A stretch of 64,000 bases of DNA. It comes from Ptychodera flava. Taxonomy: Eukaryota > Hemichordata > Enteropneusta > Ptychoderidae. Of the stretch, positions 23,603 to 37,062 are shown one piece after another. Numbering within the stretch: position 1 is the first letter of the stretch; each line of letters begins with the position of its first letter. Location of the stretch: positions 28,617,651-28,681,650 of the forward strand of contig NC_091940.1 in NCBI RefSeq assembly GCF_041260155.1, in the 5' to 3' direction. Below the pieces are notes generated by a model. That model was not told the origin of the DNA, did not search any database, and was given only the letters and a program-made list of their open reading frames with translations. A program made the position numbers and the translations under genes.

Positions 23603-26600
23603 TTCACGCTGGAAAGTGGCATTATGATGAGTATTGATTGGACATGGCATCTTACTATACAAATACAATGAATGAACAATGCTGAGTAGGCCAATACAAT
23701 TCGTCTCCCTGATGAAGCTATATTATTCTGATCGCTTTTTTTATTGTGCAGTAATTAAAGGTCATTCTGAAGGGAATGAATATTGAGAAAAATAAAGTTA
23801 GCTTTACAGCGGCTTGTAGCTGGGTCATGCTTTCGTCCTGTGGCATTCGCCCTTCTATTTTACTCACGCTAAAATGTCACAGCTGGACCAATGGTGTAAC
23901 TGCAACTGCAAGGATGATGTGACCAATAATGATACAGCAAATGTGAATGGTTCTAACGCTTGTACAGAATGCCTTGGGCGAAACGAGCAAAGAATTACGC
24001 CCCTCCCCGAGCATATCGTTTACTGCCTCGCGCGACATTGAAATACTGGCTATCTCAACGAATAAAATGCGTTGCCCTTCGACTTACGGGCTTCTATGGT
24101 TGTGGGAATCTCTCCAAGTCGTACCGGGAACCACTTCCTTCCGACGGTTTAACATCGATTTGTGAGGAAGACTCTTGAGTCGTTTAACGAGACCAACAGA
24201 AGTAACTTGCGCTCGGTTCCAACGATCAGGATGTCAGTGGACTGGAGCCATCACGGAAACACAGGCAAGGTTGCTCCCAATCCAATTTTTTTGTAGCTCT
24301 ACATGATTTTGTAATATTACCTAACAAACCCGACAAAACCCGTCGATCTTGCACCCAGGCACATCAGCTGGCCGGATCAACACACTTTCAGTTACGCAAT
24401 TGTACGCGCAACAATATTTATCCACCATGTAATTTACGGCCAAATCGATTGTCGGCGTCAATATCAACCACCCTTGCAAGGTTAATTAAACCGTTTAGGA
24501 AGCTAGATAGTGTTTGCAACGCAAGTAAAATTGAAGTTCGGCTGTTGCATGTGTTGTGCAACCTTAATAATATCAGCTCCGTTCTCAGCTCGGTGTCAAA
24601 TGTATTCTGGACGGACTCGACTGTTCTGTGCGGAGCATTCTATAAACAATGCCCCGAGTCCGATCACATTCTTGAACAAGCTAGAGAAGGCCCGAAAATA
24701 CACAGTGTGTCGCTGTGCATGAAACTAGCGCGGGCCTTTTTACGGGGAGACGACAAACATCGACCTGTGCAATCCGATACCGATTCATTGTTCGACTGTA
24801 GCTTCGAGCGTAAGCTATAATTACGAATTGACGAACACAAAACAAAATGTTATAATGGAGGGATTAGTTTCGGCGGAGTAGTTATAGTTGCTGGTACCTT
24901 TACTTTGTGTTTTATGTTGCTCTGCGGTCAGAATTCTTATTAAATAATACAATTTCACGCTAATTAGGTTATTAGGTATCGAATGATCTAAAAGAGTTAT
25001 GATTTATGCATTTTTTTTCAATAATGTGCGATCACACTTGAAATTCTAAAGAAATTCGGGATTTTATAGTTCGCTTCGAGCATCGCCGCTGGAACTTTAA
25101 TGGCAGTGCAATAGCATGTGTCACAATACAGATAGGGGACAAAATGATGGGAAGAATGTTCTTTAATTGTGGCCACGTTTCGACAAGTGTTTTCCATTTA
25201 ACACAAATCAAATATTGACTCTATGGTTTGCAAACTTCATTGCAAATTTCAGCTTATTCCAATGCACCTTGAGGAGTGAATGGCAATTGTGGGGGGTGTT
25301 TTACAGAACTTTGCTCGTTATTGTTTGTGTCTGACCTACTCACCTCACTTGTACCTACGGTATAGCAGTGAAGTAGTCCTTAGCCACTGGGCATTGTTGA
25401 ACATGAACGGAACCCATAATGCCGTGCATATTTGTCCTCATAAGTCCGATGCCTTGAGAACGCTTCACTAATAGCGCCATTAATAGAACCACTGTTCAGA
25501 ATCGCTCAACTGTGAGGTTTGAGTTTGTCATCGCGTTAGATATTCTGAAAAAACATTTTCTCGTTTTTGGATGCGTGTTTTTTGTATATCCGGCAGTCAG
25601 TTTAATTCCCACGCCATCATGTGCCAGGAACATGGATTAAGAAAATGTGCTCTCTCCTGAACGAACTCTGATATATAGTCACTGACCTTGTAACATTTCT
25701 TAGCAGAGTGCAGACTCATAGAAATAGGTGCAGAGTCAACAATTTATCGTCTTTATCATTTTGTTAGATTCTCTCCAGGTCTGACAACAGACTGTCGCAC
25801 CAGTGCATGGTAGGCTGTCGCGTAGATCGTGAGGAGAACGCGATTATTTGGCCGTTAAAAGTCAGTAACTGTTGCCAAGAAAAGCCAAGAGACTTGGGGG
25901 CCAGTCTACATGTATCATTTTGCGACAACCTCTTTTGATCATATCTTGGCGATGTTTCCCTTCTCTATACATTACAACTTCGCCGATGCTAACTAGCCAT
26001 GTATGCAACCCGAAATTTCGGGGTTAGTTAATATGCTAAGCCGGTCGGAAGGTGTGAATCACGTACACATCGATAATACCAAAATCAAACGACTCGAACA
26101 GCATTTGCATGCAAGACAGTGTGTGGAAACCGCGACTATTTCTCCTGTAAAGTTTGATTGAATATTATTTTCGTCACAGTCCCTCTACAAGGGACTATGG
26201 TTTCGTTGTATTTTCGAATTCTGACACCACATGGCAATTGCGATGCGACATCGGTACAAAAGAACTGAAAGACGCTTCATTGTACCAACACCTAGCACAA
26301 AAGCTGAAAATGCATGGTCGAACGACGTATGCACGGTCACTCCACAAAAGCGAGTGGAATGACCGTGGCGTGCAGACTTCGCTCGACCTCTATAGCTTGT
26401 AGACTTGACTGCTATTAAAGTTCATATTTTACAAGTATAACTCCTACTTTCTTTCGGTCCGTACTTATGACGACATAGCGGCATCCCACCTCACAAGAAA
26501 AAACAGAGACATTGTCTATGTATTCGACTCGAGTGCATTGTATCCTGATGTAGCCTCGCCAGTCACAATCGTTTTATCAAACGTTTTGAATCAGACAAGG

Positions 26601-29581
26601 ACTTCCGTCAGAAGAAAATCGTAATGAAAATTTGTACCATTCTTGAGGTTGCTAATTCAGCAAACAACACAGGCGATAATTGTGATTGTCTCACAGTCTT
26701 CAAACACTCCCAGCAGAACATTTACATCAAGCAGTGGAGAACGAATTCAATTTTTAAATAGCCAAGTGTAGATAAAGCTACATACGAATCAAAAAATATA
26801 AAAATACAAAATTGAGAGTCCCTTGATGACGCCGATTTTTTTTATGCCGGTGATAATGAGAGGGGCCGCGGGCCTCGAACGGAATGATGTTAAGTTTCAG
26901 TCGTAGATAAAGGTTTTCGGTTCGGACTTTGATTTACTTGAATTTGTGGTGATTCGGACTCAGTATTTGCTGCATCAAAGGGTGTAAAGTGTAAGATGAA
27001 CGCTCATGACTACGGTATTTACGAGCTGGTCATTAAACCACGGTGACTTCACCATAATTTTGAATTCTATCTGCGGACGGCAATGGATCACGTGGTCCAT
27101 GCTGCTTATCTCTCGCCAAATGCCCTTGGCGAAAGGTTAGATCATGTTTTGTCAAAATAATGCATCAAAACATTGCAAAATTTGTTGAAACAACATTTGA
27201 TGGACATTCATGATGGATTCATTGGGCATGAAAAGGTGTCGAAATTATTCCTCTGGTAGTGATTCGCATGCTTTTTACAGAACACGCTTTTACGTTGTTA
27301 GCCTTTTCTATTCAAATTAGATAAACATAATTATGCCAGCATAAGCCGCATAAACGCAGAAGCGAGGACTGCGTTCCTTTTTGAACAGAGCTTACAAACT
27401 GCAATTTACCGGTGGTACACATTATGTTTGAAAAGTCCCCTTAAGATAAAAAAACACAGTGAGAGTGACAGTCACTAAGAAGACAATTTTCACGAAAACA
27501 AGGATATCTCTCATTGCGAGTTGTCATTGAAAGGCAACCAACGCCAATATCATAATCCCCATCCCATGTTACTGCAGACATGCCTTCAAAATGACTCAGC
27601 TGAAACAGTTTTGTGGCCATCGCTGAATTTTTTTCGAATATATATGTCACTTTAAAATCTTATTATTTAATGGCCAAAACAGTGACCATGAAATTTAAAT
27701 TTCCATTTCCACATAAATGTTGGTATTTAGTCCTCAGACTCCTGTTTGTGTAGCGTAGCCTCCGTCGATTTTAAATTTGACTGAACGAACGCGGCGAACA
27801 ATGATATGATTGCTTCCTTTCTCCCTGTTTCTCTTCGTCTCTTTGTCCATCTTCATGTATATTCCTCTGTCTGTATCTTCATACACAGTCGCTGGCACAA
27901 GAGAATCCATCTATCCACCTACATGATCTATCTATCTAGTTATTTGTCTGTCTGTTTTTTATATGGAAATACTGGTCGAGAAGTTTTATAGCTTGTTCCT
28001 TTGTGAAAAAACACTTCGAATGACAATCACTGGAAGAAACTGGATTGCGAAATGAATTGCCTGGTCAACTCCCGTTGTCGGACAAAGACGATTCGTTTGT
28101 GCATGGATGTAAAAAATAGATTTTTTTTCATCCATGGTTTGTGTGAAACAGAGGACAAGGCGACATTTCACTTTTATATGATATCCGATATTTACGGGTG
28201 CCAATGTACTCTTGCATTGCACGGCCAAAACCGGTATCGATTTATCACTGTGATAGTCCCTCCTCCAAGCAAGAGACGTCCTTTTCTAGCTCCATGGGTC
28301 AACCCATGGAGGTAAGGGTCAGCCATAGTCCGTATCGTGTTGAGGGATTGAGGGTGAGCATATCAAGGTCCCATGCCATAATGCTGGCCAGAAAATTCAT
28401 CGTCAATAATCCCCTCATTAACTAATACTGTGAGCAAACTAACTTCATTTACACTTCGCCGCGAAATGCATACTGGTGGCGCTTTTCGCATCTGATTAAC
28501 AGGCGTTAATAGATGTCAAGTTAGCATCGGGGAAGTTGTTATAGGAAGGCATGTTTACACAACTTTTTCTTATCAGGTTTGCCTGTCACGTTTTTGAAGA
28601 AAGATTGTCAAAAAATGTCTGACGCAAAGATGCGTGGAAATTCGACGATGCGTTACGAGATTAGAAAAAAGGGTTATCGATAATTTTGTGATATATAAAA
28701 ATAACAGTGTGCAAATCGACAGAGTGAATTCCTTGGACTTGTATATCTGCCACGCTTTGCAGGGTGGTTTTGTACTTAATCGAAGCTAAAATGACCCACA
28801 TTGACTTTTTCTCTCTGTGTGGTTGACAACATGAAATCTAGAACACATTCAAAATAATTGCATGAATGGATATGAAAACACCTGATCCTAGTGAACAATT
28901 AAGTCATTCATCAGAAATACGAAAGCTTACTTATTAATGCGATGTCACACAACGCTCCGCCCACAACCAAGAAAAATAATTCGGACATTTTCATTGGACT
29001 TAGTGCGTAGCGTGACATAGACACGTCTTCTGTAGTTTGTTCCGTCGATCCTGACGTCAATTGTCGTCGACAGATTACAATATATCGATAATGGTGATAA
29101 AAGCCTTTCGAATAAGAAATTGAAATGATGTTTTCATCGTCCTCCGAGCAAACTTTCGCTTCGTTGAAGTGTCTACGGTATCACGTCGAATTGTCGAGAA
29201 TCGGGCGAAAATCATATGATGAAAATAATCTTAATGACGTCAGCTCGGCAACTTCTGTAAAAAAAACCCAAAATATATGACCAAACGAAGAATTCTGATT
29301 CAAATCGCACTTCTGATTGTCTCCCTAATTTTAATACATTGAAAGAAAAAAAAAGGAATTATAATTAAAATGTGGATACAAAAATATTAACGAAGTGTCC
29401 GTTTATGACAATGGCAATGATTATCGCAGAGAATGTGGATTAGATTTTGAACATGGATGACCTGCTTCATCTTCGGAATCGATTCTGCTCTATAAACTTA
29501 TCAGCATTTATGACAAGACAACATCAAAAACTGGTAGGACACAAGCAAGACATGATTCCTCAAAATTGCTCCTATGTTTAA

Positions 29582-29937
29582 GGTACAATACACCTTGGTG
29601 ACAGATGTTCAGGCTTTTAAACTTTACCAACACTTTTTAATCTACTTGTACCACTTGTTGGGATTCATTTTAAAGCTCTTGCTGTAAGAAAAGTTTTCAC
29701 CATCCTAATTTTTTGAAAATTAAAAAAAAAATCTCCATAGCGTTAGCACAGGGACGGCGGCCATTTTGAATTTCAAATATCGGTAAATCTTGCCGAGGTA
29801 ATGTGTTTCTCTGCGATACCAAGATTTTCACGATGACCGCCGATTTTTATTCTTGATTTTGAAAGAGAGGTGTTGAAATTCCTTGAGGAAAGTTTGAGAA
29901 AAAGTTTAAATATTTCACTTTCGAGGCGCATAATACC
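29582..29937 (+). mobile_element. TTAA-family MITE, copy just upstream of the carbonic anhydrase exon
   Basis: Starts GGTACAATACACC after TTAA and ends GAGGCGCATAATACC before TTTAAA. The internal landmark 'ggcggccattttgaatttca' is shared with the other copies. It ends 136 bp before the first visible carbonic anhydrase exon, close to its acceptor. No coding capacity. Confidence 0.8.
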
Positions 29938-30073
29938 TTTAAAGAGTAGTTGTATCTTACAGCCGATTTACTCTCCCTCTAAAATAAGTGACTAAGTTAA
30001 ATATCATTATGTCCATTATTTAATCATGTCAAACTTAATTAATTTTCTCCCTTTTTTCTAATTTCAAACAAAG

Positions 30074-30265
30074 GGCCCCAGCATTGGCCCGGCATGTTTA
30101 AGGACGCAGGTGGCCACAGCCAGTCTCCCGTCGATATAGTCACAGGAAACGCCAAACACGACCCATCGCTGGGCGCACTGACGTACAAGTACAACGCTGC
30201 CAAGACCAAGGAGATCTCCAACACCGGACACTCCTTCCACGTCAGCGTGGACGGACAGGAATCTT
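30074..30265 (+). CDS. Carbonic anhydrase exon A
   Basis: 192 bp; acceptor 'caaacaaag', donor gtgagt. Encodes [20 protein letters not shown] and onward to VSVDGQES, including His64 in NTGHSF. It begins two bases into a Gly codon, the position where vertebrate cytosolic CA genes place intron 1 (family knowledge). Confidence 0.93.
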
Positions 30266-30502
30266 GTGAGTAACGAGTGCGGGCCTCCGCTTCCAGCTTA
30301 ATAACTGAGCAGTACACTTTTCTTCGTTCACATCGGAACTTGCTGGTGTAGACTACCATTCTGATATATATATAGCAGTTCATAAATTTTGTGTGTGAAA
30401 TCTACAGGAAAAGAGGTTCGAAACTGAAATTAGGCCTACTACAGTTTTGAAAAACTGTGCCCGTACTTTGTAATTGTTTAAACGTTCCCATCCAGACTAC
30501 AC

Positions 30503-30589
<87 letters not shown>

Positions 30590-33500
30590 TAGCGTGGCAT
30601 TGTTTCGTTTTACATAATCCAGGGAAAGTAGGGCACTGTTCGCTTTTGTGATAAATATGATGCAATAGCTTGTTTTCGGCTCATACTGACCTTTCACCCT
30701 TACGCCCATTTTAACTTGTATTATTTGTTTTGCGGACTCTGGTACCGCTGATCCCTTACCCTTCGGCAAATGTGTCGTGCATTTGCAGTAATAGATCATA
30801 AGTTCATGAACTTATTTTGAAATCGAAGCCGTCAGACTAAAACTTCCCTTCCCCCGTGCCAGGCACTGAATCGCAGAGTATAAATTGAGGAAAAGTACGA
30901 TTGTTGGTCGCTTTCTCTTCCTTAAGGCAGAACGCGCCTCGGGGACAGATATTCGAACTCTCAAACTTTTACAATTCTCTTCTGATATATTAATTGTAGG
31001 GGTTCATTTGAAAGCTCTTGGTGAAAGAAAATTGATCACAGGCTTAGTTTTTCGAAATTCGAAATTTAATTTTTTTTCTCCATTGAGTTAACAAAAGGGG
31101 TGGCGCCCATTTTGAATTGTAAACACATGTAAATCTTGGGTTATTTGTCTCTCTAGTACTAACATTTGCACGGTGACCCCCAATTTTCATTTTTGATTCC
31201 GAGAGAGAATGGTTGAAAGTTTCATTGAGGAAAGTTTGAGCAAAAGTATAAGCGCCTTCTACCTAAGTTCAACATAATCCCTGCCATCACTTTCCCGACA
31301 TCTGCTACACTTTACTGAACGAATAAATATCCTAATAAGTATGGGACAGACGACCGATCAAGCGTATGGGATCTACGCTGTCACCACCCCTACAAATGGA
31401 TACCATTCACGTCTTAGGTTCGCTCTATTTGAAAAACATCATGCAAAGGCTGGTTCTAGGATTAAAATGTGTATAACATAGCACTCCGCTCATCACGCGC
31501 GAACAGAGAACATTTAATAAGTAGATGCAGTACGCTGACGGGCAGTCCATTCTTAGCGGCTGAACTTAATACACAGCTGAATCTTTTCCTTCACTTATAA
31601 CACACCTGCACAACTAAACCTTTTGCTGCTCTCTTTACAACACACAACTGAACCTGTTGATGCACATGTAAACGTTTCTATATACTCTTTGTGATTATTG
31701 ACAAGGTGTCAACGGTAAGGAAAGGTTGTTGAAGGAGACGCCACTTGTACTTAAATAGGCCCATTATAACTGCACGTACATTTTCCATTTAATGAGTACG
31801 AGTCCTAGAGTCATAGCTACTCTTAATTCAGTCACCTTCTCTAATAAGGTAGAATGCGACTCGCGGACATGTGTTCGGACTCTCAAACTTTTACAATTCT
31901 TTTCTGGTCTATCACTCGCAGGGGATCATTTAAAGCTATAGGTGTAAGAAAAATTTTCACCATCCTAGTTTTTCGAAATTCGAAAATTTAATTTTCCTCC
32001 GTAGAGTTAACACGGGCACGGCGGCCATTTTGAATTTCAAATATCAGTAAACCTTGGGCAATTTGTTTCTTTAGTACCAAAATTTGCAAGAGTTTCGCCG
32101 ATTTTTATTCTTGATTTTGAAAGAGAATGGTTGAAATATTCCTTGAGAAAAGTTTGAGCAAAAGTTTAAGTCTCTCACGTTTGAGGCCAGTAGGGTATAC
32201 ATGTACCTTAATGAACGATAAGTGTTTACTAAGTTTGTGTGCTTGAAATTAAGCCATGAATACTACTAACTCATATCTGCAGAATCATAGATCTAACCCT
32301 TTGAATGCTAAAAAGAATAGACAAACATGAACCTCTGTGCTATTTCTTTGATTGCCCTTGACTTTACGTATCTGATTTATCCATCGCCGTTCCACCTGTC
32401 AGTTCTATCCCGTAAAAGAATCGTTGTCAGAAAATCAGTGACCGAGTCTTTCGGTACAAGTGCCTCTTCGTTTGACTGTGCCATTATCTGCTCTTCTTCG
32501 CCAGTACTGACAGGCGGACCTCTACAGCACAAATATCAACTCGACAGTTTCCACGCACACTGGGGATCTACAGACACAGTCGGATCTGAACACACAGTAG
32601 ATGGCGCGTCTTTTGCCGCCGAGGTTAGTCACGTACAGTATTTTGTGCAATAATGTCTTTTATGCAAACCGTTTCTTCCACGATTATTCAGACTTTACTT
32701 AAAACGTCCTTATGGACTCGGATTTAGAACTGCACTTCCTATGTTACAATGTTTCAAACAAGATTTAGTGACTAGTTATTTTTTTGAGTGTGGTTCTTTG
32801 GCACATATTTGATAACACTTAGTCAAAAATTGCTTATAATGTAAAGTTGTGTTTCAAAATATTTATAAATAAGCAAAATTACTTATAAGGTAAGGCTTTT
32901 TTCGATATTTATAACAGAGCAAGGTGATACTTAAAGTCAGAGATGAAAATAAATGCGACAAATCAAAAACTAAGCAACTGGGCAATCGTAGGATTTATGT
33001 GAAGAAAGTTGAGTCGATCGTGTTAAACTTTCTGAACAATGATATCACTTTCAACTGTCCTTAGATTGCCGCGACACTGTCTCTCAATTAATTATTACGG
33101 TCAAGTTATCGCGGCTTTGGCATCAAAGGACATTTTTGCGAGATTCTGTCTCAATCTGTTGTGAAGAATTACAGACTATGCACCACGTTCAAGCAATCGC
33201 CCATTGCTAGAGTTTACATAATACAAAAATTACTCTTTCTGCTTCCAGCTTCACTTGGTACACTGGAACAGAGATCTTTTCAAGTCATTCACCGACGCCG
33301 TGCCTGAGAAAAATGGATTGGCCGTCTTGGGAATTTTACTATCGGTAAGGTTATCGAAATTACTCAATAAATTAGGCATGCATTTGTTAGTTTAACCTCT
33401 GTCTAACAATCCCGTCTTCCCGCCAAAATATTGTTTGTTTTTCTGTTTGTTATGTTTTGAAAACTGGTGTCACTACAGATTACAAACTTAACTATTGTTG

Positions 33501-35094
33501 GCAAATTAAATCATCAACAATTAAGCCATCAACTAGTGAACGGTTGGGCTGGTGCATCGGTGCATGAACTAAACTCACATTGTCTTTTGTTTGGGGCAGA
33601 CTCAATATTGATCACTTTTGAATGAAACATTTTGCTTGGCTCAGTATACAATCATGTGAGTCGATTGATTGATTTGTGGACTGATTTGTTTATAAAGTCA
33701 CCGTACGGTGACTCGAAGTTTTATGATATCCCGCGCCTCGACCTTTACAAGGACGCCGTTCAGTCCGAAGCGTTGTGAACATAATCGTACAGATATCTAA
33801 ACTGATATCGTACTGAATGATACAGCACCTGCAACTTAGCGGTATTTGCGTTACTCAGTTCTGGTAAACAAACAAAGAAAACGAATATATTATTTTCCTC
33901 CGGGGCCTGAGGTATGTTAAAATCTATCATATTAATCTTGCAATATACAGCTCATCGAGTATAGCAGTCAAATGTTCTTTGTTGACAAAAAGTCAGTTGT
34001 CGACAATACATTGGATGCCAACACACATGCTTTTTTTTTTGGATTAGACACGATTTGGCATCAGGAACAGTACAGACAGAAAACTAATATACTAGTACAT
34101 GAATCAGGCGTTATATCCGAGCTTTAGTTACCTGATATTTGTGATTGTGTATTTACCTCGTTCTTTAAGTTCCGATCAAGATTCAATAAAGATGTGCAAT
34201 AAAGATAGGGCTATTTCAAATGTGTAATCTATAACGTCATAGAAAGAGAAGGACATCAACTTTATGTACAATGTTCCATGCATCTCCAGAGGCAGCTGGC
34301 TTGTACCAACACAGAAATTCCTATGGATTAGTTCTACCGTATAAATTCAAGACAGTCATCCTCTAGGTACCCGACAAGAAACTATTCCTAAATAACAAAT
34401 CTCCGAAAATTATTCGCCAGCTTAGTTTGATGAATGTTGTTTGAACTACTACTCTTGTGTATGTAAGTAGAACAAGTAGGTCAGTGTCTTCAGTGGTTGT
34501 CGATAGGGGGCGCTGTAGACAAGTCCCCAGTGCGGGCAGTGCTCGAACCTGTAAGTTCATGTGGGGGTGGGGATGGGGTGAATTAATGTAGACTATATAT
34601 CATTCCCACTCTTTGCCTTTTTCTCATTCAAAAATCACAGGTCGGCAAAGAGAACCCAGCATGGAACAAGATCCTGGACCTTTTCCCCAAAATAACACAC
34701 AAGGTACAATATACAGATTTTTTTTCAGTCCCAAAACACGTTTTTCATTCTATCACGTTGGTGGAGTGACTGAATGTAATTATACATATCTCAATCGCGA
34801 AGTAACACTAGATCTTTCATCTGTCTCTAACGTCTATAATTTCATCAATCCTTCGGGGCTTATTATGAAATGCACGTGGCAACAGCTGCTTATAAAACGT
34901 CCCGTCTGTGCATTAACTTTGGCAGTACATTTTCCTCACAGGGAATGAAAACTGGAATAGCGGGCGGTTTTGACCCAACCGGTCTTTTGCCAGGTGAGAA
35001 TAACAAACACAGACAAACAAACACACAGACAGAAGGAAGAAAAAATGAAGAACTACGTGCTTTTCCCAATTCGATACCTCAAATCCTAACATGT

Positions 35095-35156
<62 letters not shown>

Positions 35157-36684
35157 ACGACCGTCTATACGTGGATGCTTTTGTACTATCCAAAATATTT
35201 TGGTTCGTTGAAGATGAGATGTTTTATCTTGTAATTACACACTACCATGGCCGTAAATCAAATGAACACTTGCGGTTTCATTCTACGGGTGACAAAATTA
35301 ACTCATGCGTTTCAAAGTACGCGTTATCGTTCAGGACATCTGGTCGCGGTAAAATCTTCATGTTTGCCTATTCTTCCGTTGTTGACATATAGCGTCCAAA
35401 GAACCTTGCAATACATATTCTGCGTCTCCTCTGATCGCTGTTTGTTCGTTGCTACGTCCCTCAACATCAATGAAAGGACAGGCAAATTAATTAGCTCACT
35501 GCTGAACTTTTAATATGAGTCCCTGTTACAATCAATTTTCCTGCTTTCATTTAAGTTTGAAGGATTATCAGTCATTCTGTATTCTTGTCCTTACTAAAAC
35601 ATCTGCTTTTCCTATCCTCGCATAAAGAGAATACAAGAGATTACTACACGTACCCTGGTTCCCTGACAACTCCCCCATGCTATGAGAGTGTGACTTGGAC
35701 AGTCTTCAAGCAACCGGTTGAACTATCTTCAGACCAGGTAAGCGTTCAGCAGGCTGTGGAAAGCCAACTATTGACTGAAAAGATACCATACTGGAGTCAC
35801 TGACAGGTCATGCAAATGGCATAGTTAAATTATGAAAAATCAGAATTGTGGTTATATAATTAGAAAATGATAGAGCGCAACAGAATTGCACAATACGCGA
35901 CACGAGTTTCAAGATGATGAGTTACCTTCGTATTCTTCTGAGCACTATTTATTGTGCATGTCAAGTCTATCAAATTTAAGCCTATCGACATACATTCAAG
36001 AAAACACAAACAAGTCAAAGTCAAAACAGTTCAATCATTAATTAAAAATGAGGGGCTGCCTATAAACATAATTACTGAACAGTTACTAGACTTTTATGGT
36101 GATAACTTATGTTTGAATTCTAGCACAGTTTGTGTAATTTCGTCTTTCGACGCCATCCTTTCCTTTGTTATCAAATCTTTATCAAGGCAGTTTAATCTGT
36201 TTCTTTATTTGAGCGTGTCTCTGAGTTCAAAGAAAAAGTGGTCCATCTCACTCCACAGTACTTCATGTGTGGGCTCGACTAAAGACTTCTCAGTATTGGT
36301 TACATCAAAACGAAAGTTTCCTTTTCCCTAATTGACTTGACATATTGAATGTCTGTCATCTCGTATTCTCAAATGAGGACTAGTTTCAAGCATTCTTGTT
36401 CTCTGATCCAAACTATACATTGTTAACACAAGTTCCCTCCTTTTCTTTTTAAAAGGCCGCCCGTTGCTTCAATTTCCTTGAACAAAACATGATCTAAAAA
36501 GTATAAAACGTTGCTTTTAGACTTTATGAGTGCTTCTGTACCCAAGCGTGTCTAAAATTCTTTTCCCCAGATGGCCCGCTTTCGGAAACTGATGTTCATC
36601 GGAGACAAGGAAACAGCGAAGGGAGGCGCCCCTGCCAACATGGTGGACAACTACAGACCACCGCAGCCGCTGTACGACAGATAA
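30074..36684 (+). CDS. Alpha-carbonic anhydrase (seven exons; 5' exon not found)
   Basis: Catalyses reversible CO2 hydration with zinc. The seven exons (30074-30265, 32505-32623, 33249-33344, 34641-34703, 34942-34993, 35628-35737, 36571-36684) join in frame to 247 residues plus a stop. In human CA II numbering I can see the proton shuttle His64 (NTGHSF), the zinc ligands His94 and His96 (FHAHWGS) and His119 (LHLVHWN), Glu106 (GSEHTVD) and Thr199 (GSLTTPP), so the enzyme should be active. The C-terminus has no hydrophobic tail or GPI-type signal. The first visible base pair completes a Gly codon of the family's 'NGP' motif, so about a dozen N-terminal residues (normally with WGY), or a signal peptide, lie upstream and were not found. 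A cytosolic CA II-like form is most likely, but secretion cannot be excluded. Confidence 0.93.
30506..30587. repeat. (TA)n microsatellite in carbonic anhydrase intron
   Basis: About 41 uninterrupted TA dinucleotides 240 bp downstream of exon A. It is strand-symmetric and a likely site of length polymorphism. Confidence 0.95.
30926..31263 (+). mobile_element. TTAA-family MITE in carbonic anhydrase intron, copy 1
   Basis: Preceded by TTAA, starts GGCAGAACGCGCCTCGG, and ends GCGCCTTCTACC before TAAG. Same orientation as the copy upstream of exon A. Confidence 0.8.
31848..32208 (+). mobile_element. TTAA-family MITE in carbonic anhydrase intron, copy 2
   Basis: Starts GGTAGAATGCGACTCG, ends in ...GTACC followed by TTAA, and shares 'cggcggccattttgaatttc'. 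It is the third copy in the same orientation within 2.7 kb. Confidence 0.8.
32505..32623 (+). CDS. Carbonic anhydrase exon B (zinc ligands His94/His96)
   Basis: 119 bp; acceptor 'cttcgccag', donor gttagt. Encodes [20 protein letters not shown], then [13 protein letters not shown], and ends at the Glu before the third zinc ligand. It carries two zinc histidines and Glu106. Confidence 0.95.
33249..33344 (+). CDS. Carbonic anhydrase exon C (zinc ligand His119)
   Basis: 96 bp, phase 0 at both ends; acceptor 'gcttccag', donor gtaagg. Encodes [17 protein letters not shown] and then [11 protein letters not shown]. It includes His119 and the substrate-pocket valines at positions 121 and 143 in CA II numbering. 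Confidence 0.95.
34641..34703 (+). CDS. Carbonic anhydrase exon D
   Basis: 63 bp, 21 codons, phase 0 at both ends; acceptor 'aaatcacag', donor gtacaa. Encodes [18 protein letters not shown] and THK, aligning with the CA II segment starting VGSAKPGLQK. Confidence 0.92.
34942..34993 (+). CDS. Carbonic anhydrase exon E
   Basis: 52 bp; acceptor 'ttcctcacag', donor gtgaga. Encodes [17 protein letters not shown]. Together with the next exon it covers what I recall as one exon in vertebrate CA genes, so the intron after it looks lineage-specific. Confidence 0.9.
35096..35155. repeat. (GA)n microsatellite in carbonic anhydrase intron
   Basis: About 30 uninterrupted GA dinucleotides, 100 bp downstream of exon E. 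Confidence 0.95.
35628..35737 (+). CDS. Carbonic anhydrase exon F (Thr199 gatekeeper)
   Basis: 110 bp; acceptor 'cgcataaag', donor gtaagc. Completes a Glu codon, then encodes [20 protein letters not shown] and the stretch ending VELSSDQ. The LTTPP motif holds Thr199, which positions the zinc-bound hydroxide. Confidence 0.94.
36571..36684 (+). CDS. Carbonic anhydrase last exon
   Basis: 114 bp from acceptor 'ttttccccag' to TAA at 36682-36684. Encodes [19 protein letters not shown] and ends [13 protein letters not shown]. The NYRPPQPL block is the conserved family C-terminus. There is no membrane or GPI tail. Confidence 0.94.
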   Translation: MARFRKLMFIGDKETAKGGAPANMVDNYRPPQPLYDR

Positions 36685-37044
36685 ATACGGAAATCCTTTC
36701 CTTGATCTCAGTAGCTGCCACGCCGAGCTGAGGTCATAAAGAGCCAAGTGATCGTCCGAACCCGAACCGTAGATAGCTATTAACATTACTGCAAAATATA
36801 ATCTTGAGATCCTTTATGAGTAAATGTAAAGTGGACCCAGTCTAGTCTGCTGTATCTATCTACATTCAGTATAACTAATCTGTGAGAGAGAGAAGGTAAT
36901 ACGATGACACACCAAAAATCAATGATACCAAATATTATACAAATGCGATTCCAAGAAGCGACCTCCGAAATATGGTTAACAACATCCTAGCAGAACTGCA
37001 CGCGTCAAACACCTTCAACGTGATAAGACACAGCTTGCTCGTCA

Positions 37045-37062
37045 CCCCCCCCCCCCCCCCCC
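37045..37062. repeat. Poly-C run
   Basis: Eighteen consecutive C residues, close to a GGGGGG patch at 37075-37080. A likely length-variable site. Confidence 0.9.

Larger units (their letters stand above)
20424..29581. other. 9 kb without a supportable gene
   Basis: I looked for exon-like frames bounded by splice sites, and for a WGY-containing first exon of the downstream carbonic anhydrase, and found neither. The longest frame (24449-24820, 123 codons) has no recognised motif. A G-run lies at about 21318-21329 and two simple repeats are listed separately. A ~35 bp phrase near 25878 ('gaaaagccaagagacttggg') recurs in variant form near 61596. The region may hold the promoter or a 5' exon of the carbonic anhydrase gene that I cannot recognise. 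Confidence 0.35.

Noticed and set aside
24449..24820. 123-codon plus-strand open frame as a possible gene
   Set aside because: No recognisable motif, no convincing splice context, and length within chance for this stretch. Not enough to call.
26154..26402. 82-codon open frame as a small protein gene
   Set aside because: Fairly even composition but no recognised family, promoter or splice partner. Left as uninterpreted.
28615..28680. ATGTCTGACGCA start as the missing carbonic anhydrase first exon
   Set aside because: It lacks the WGY block and has no donor in the right phase.
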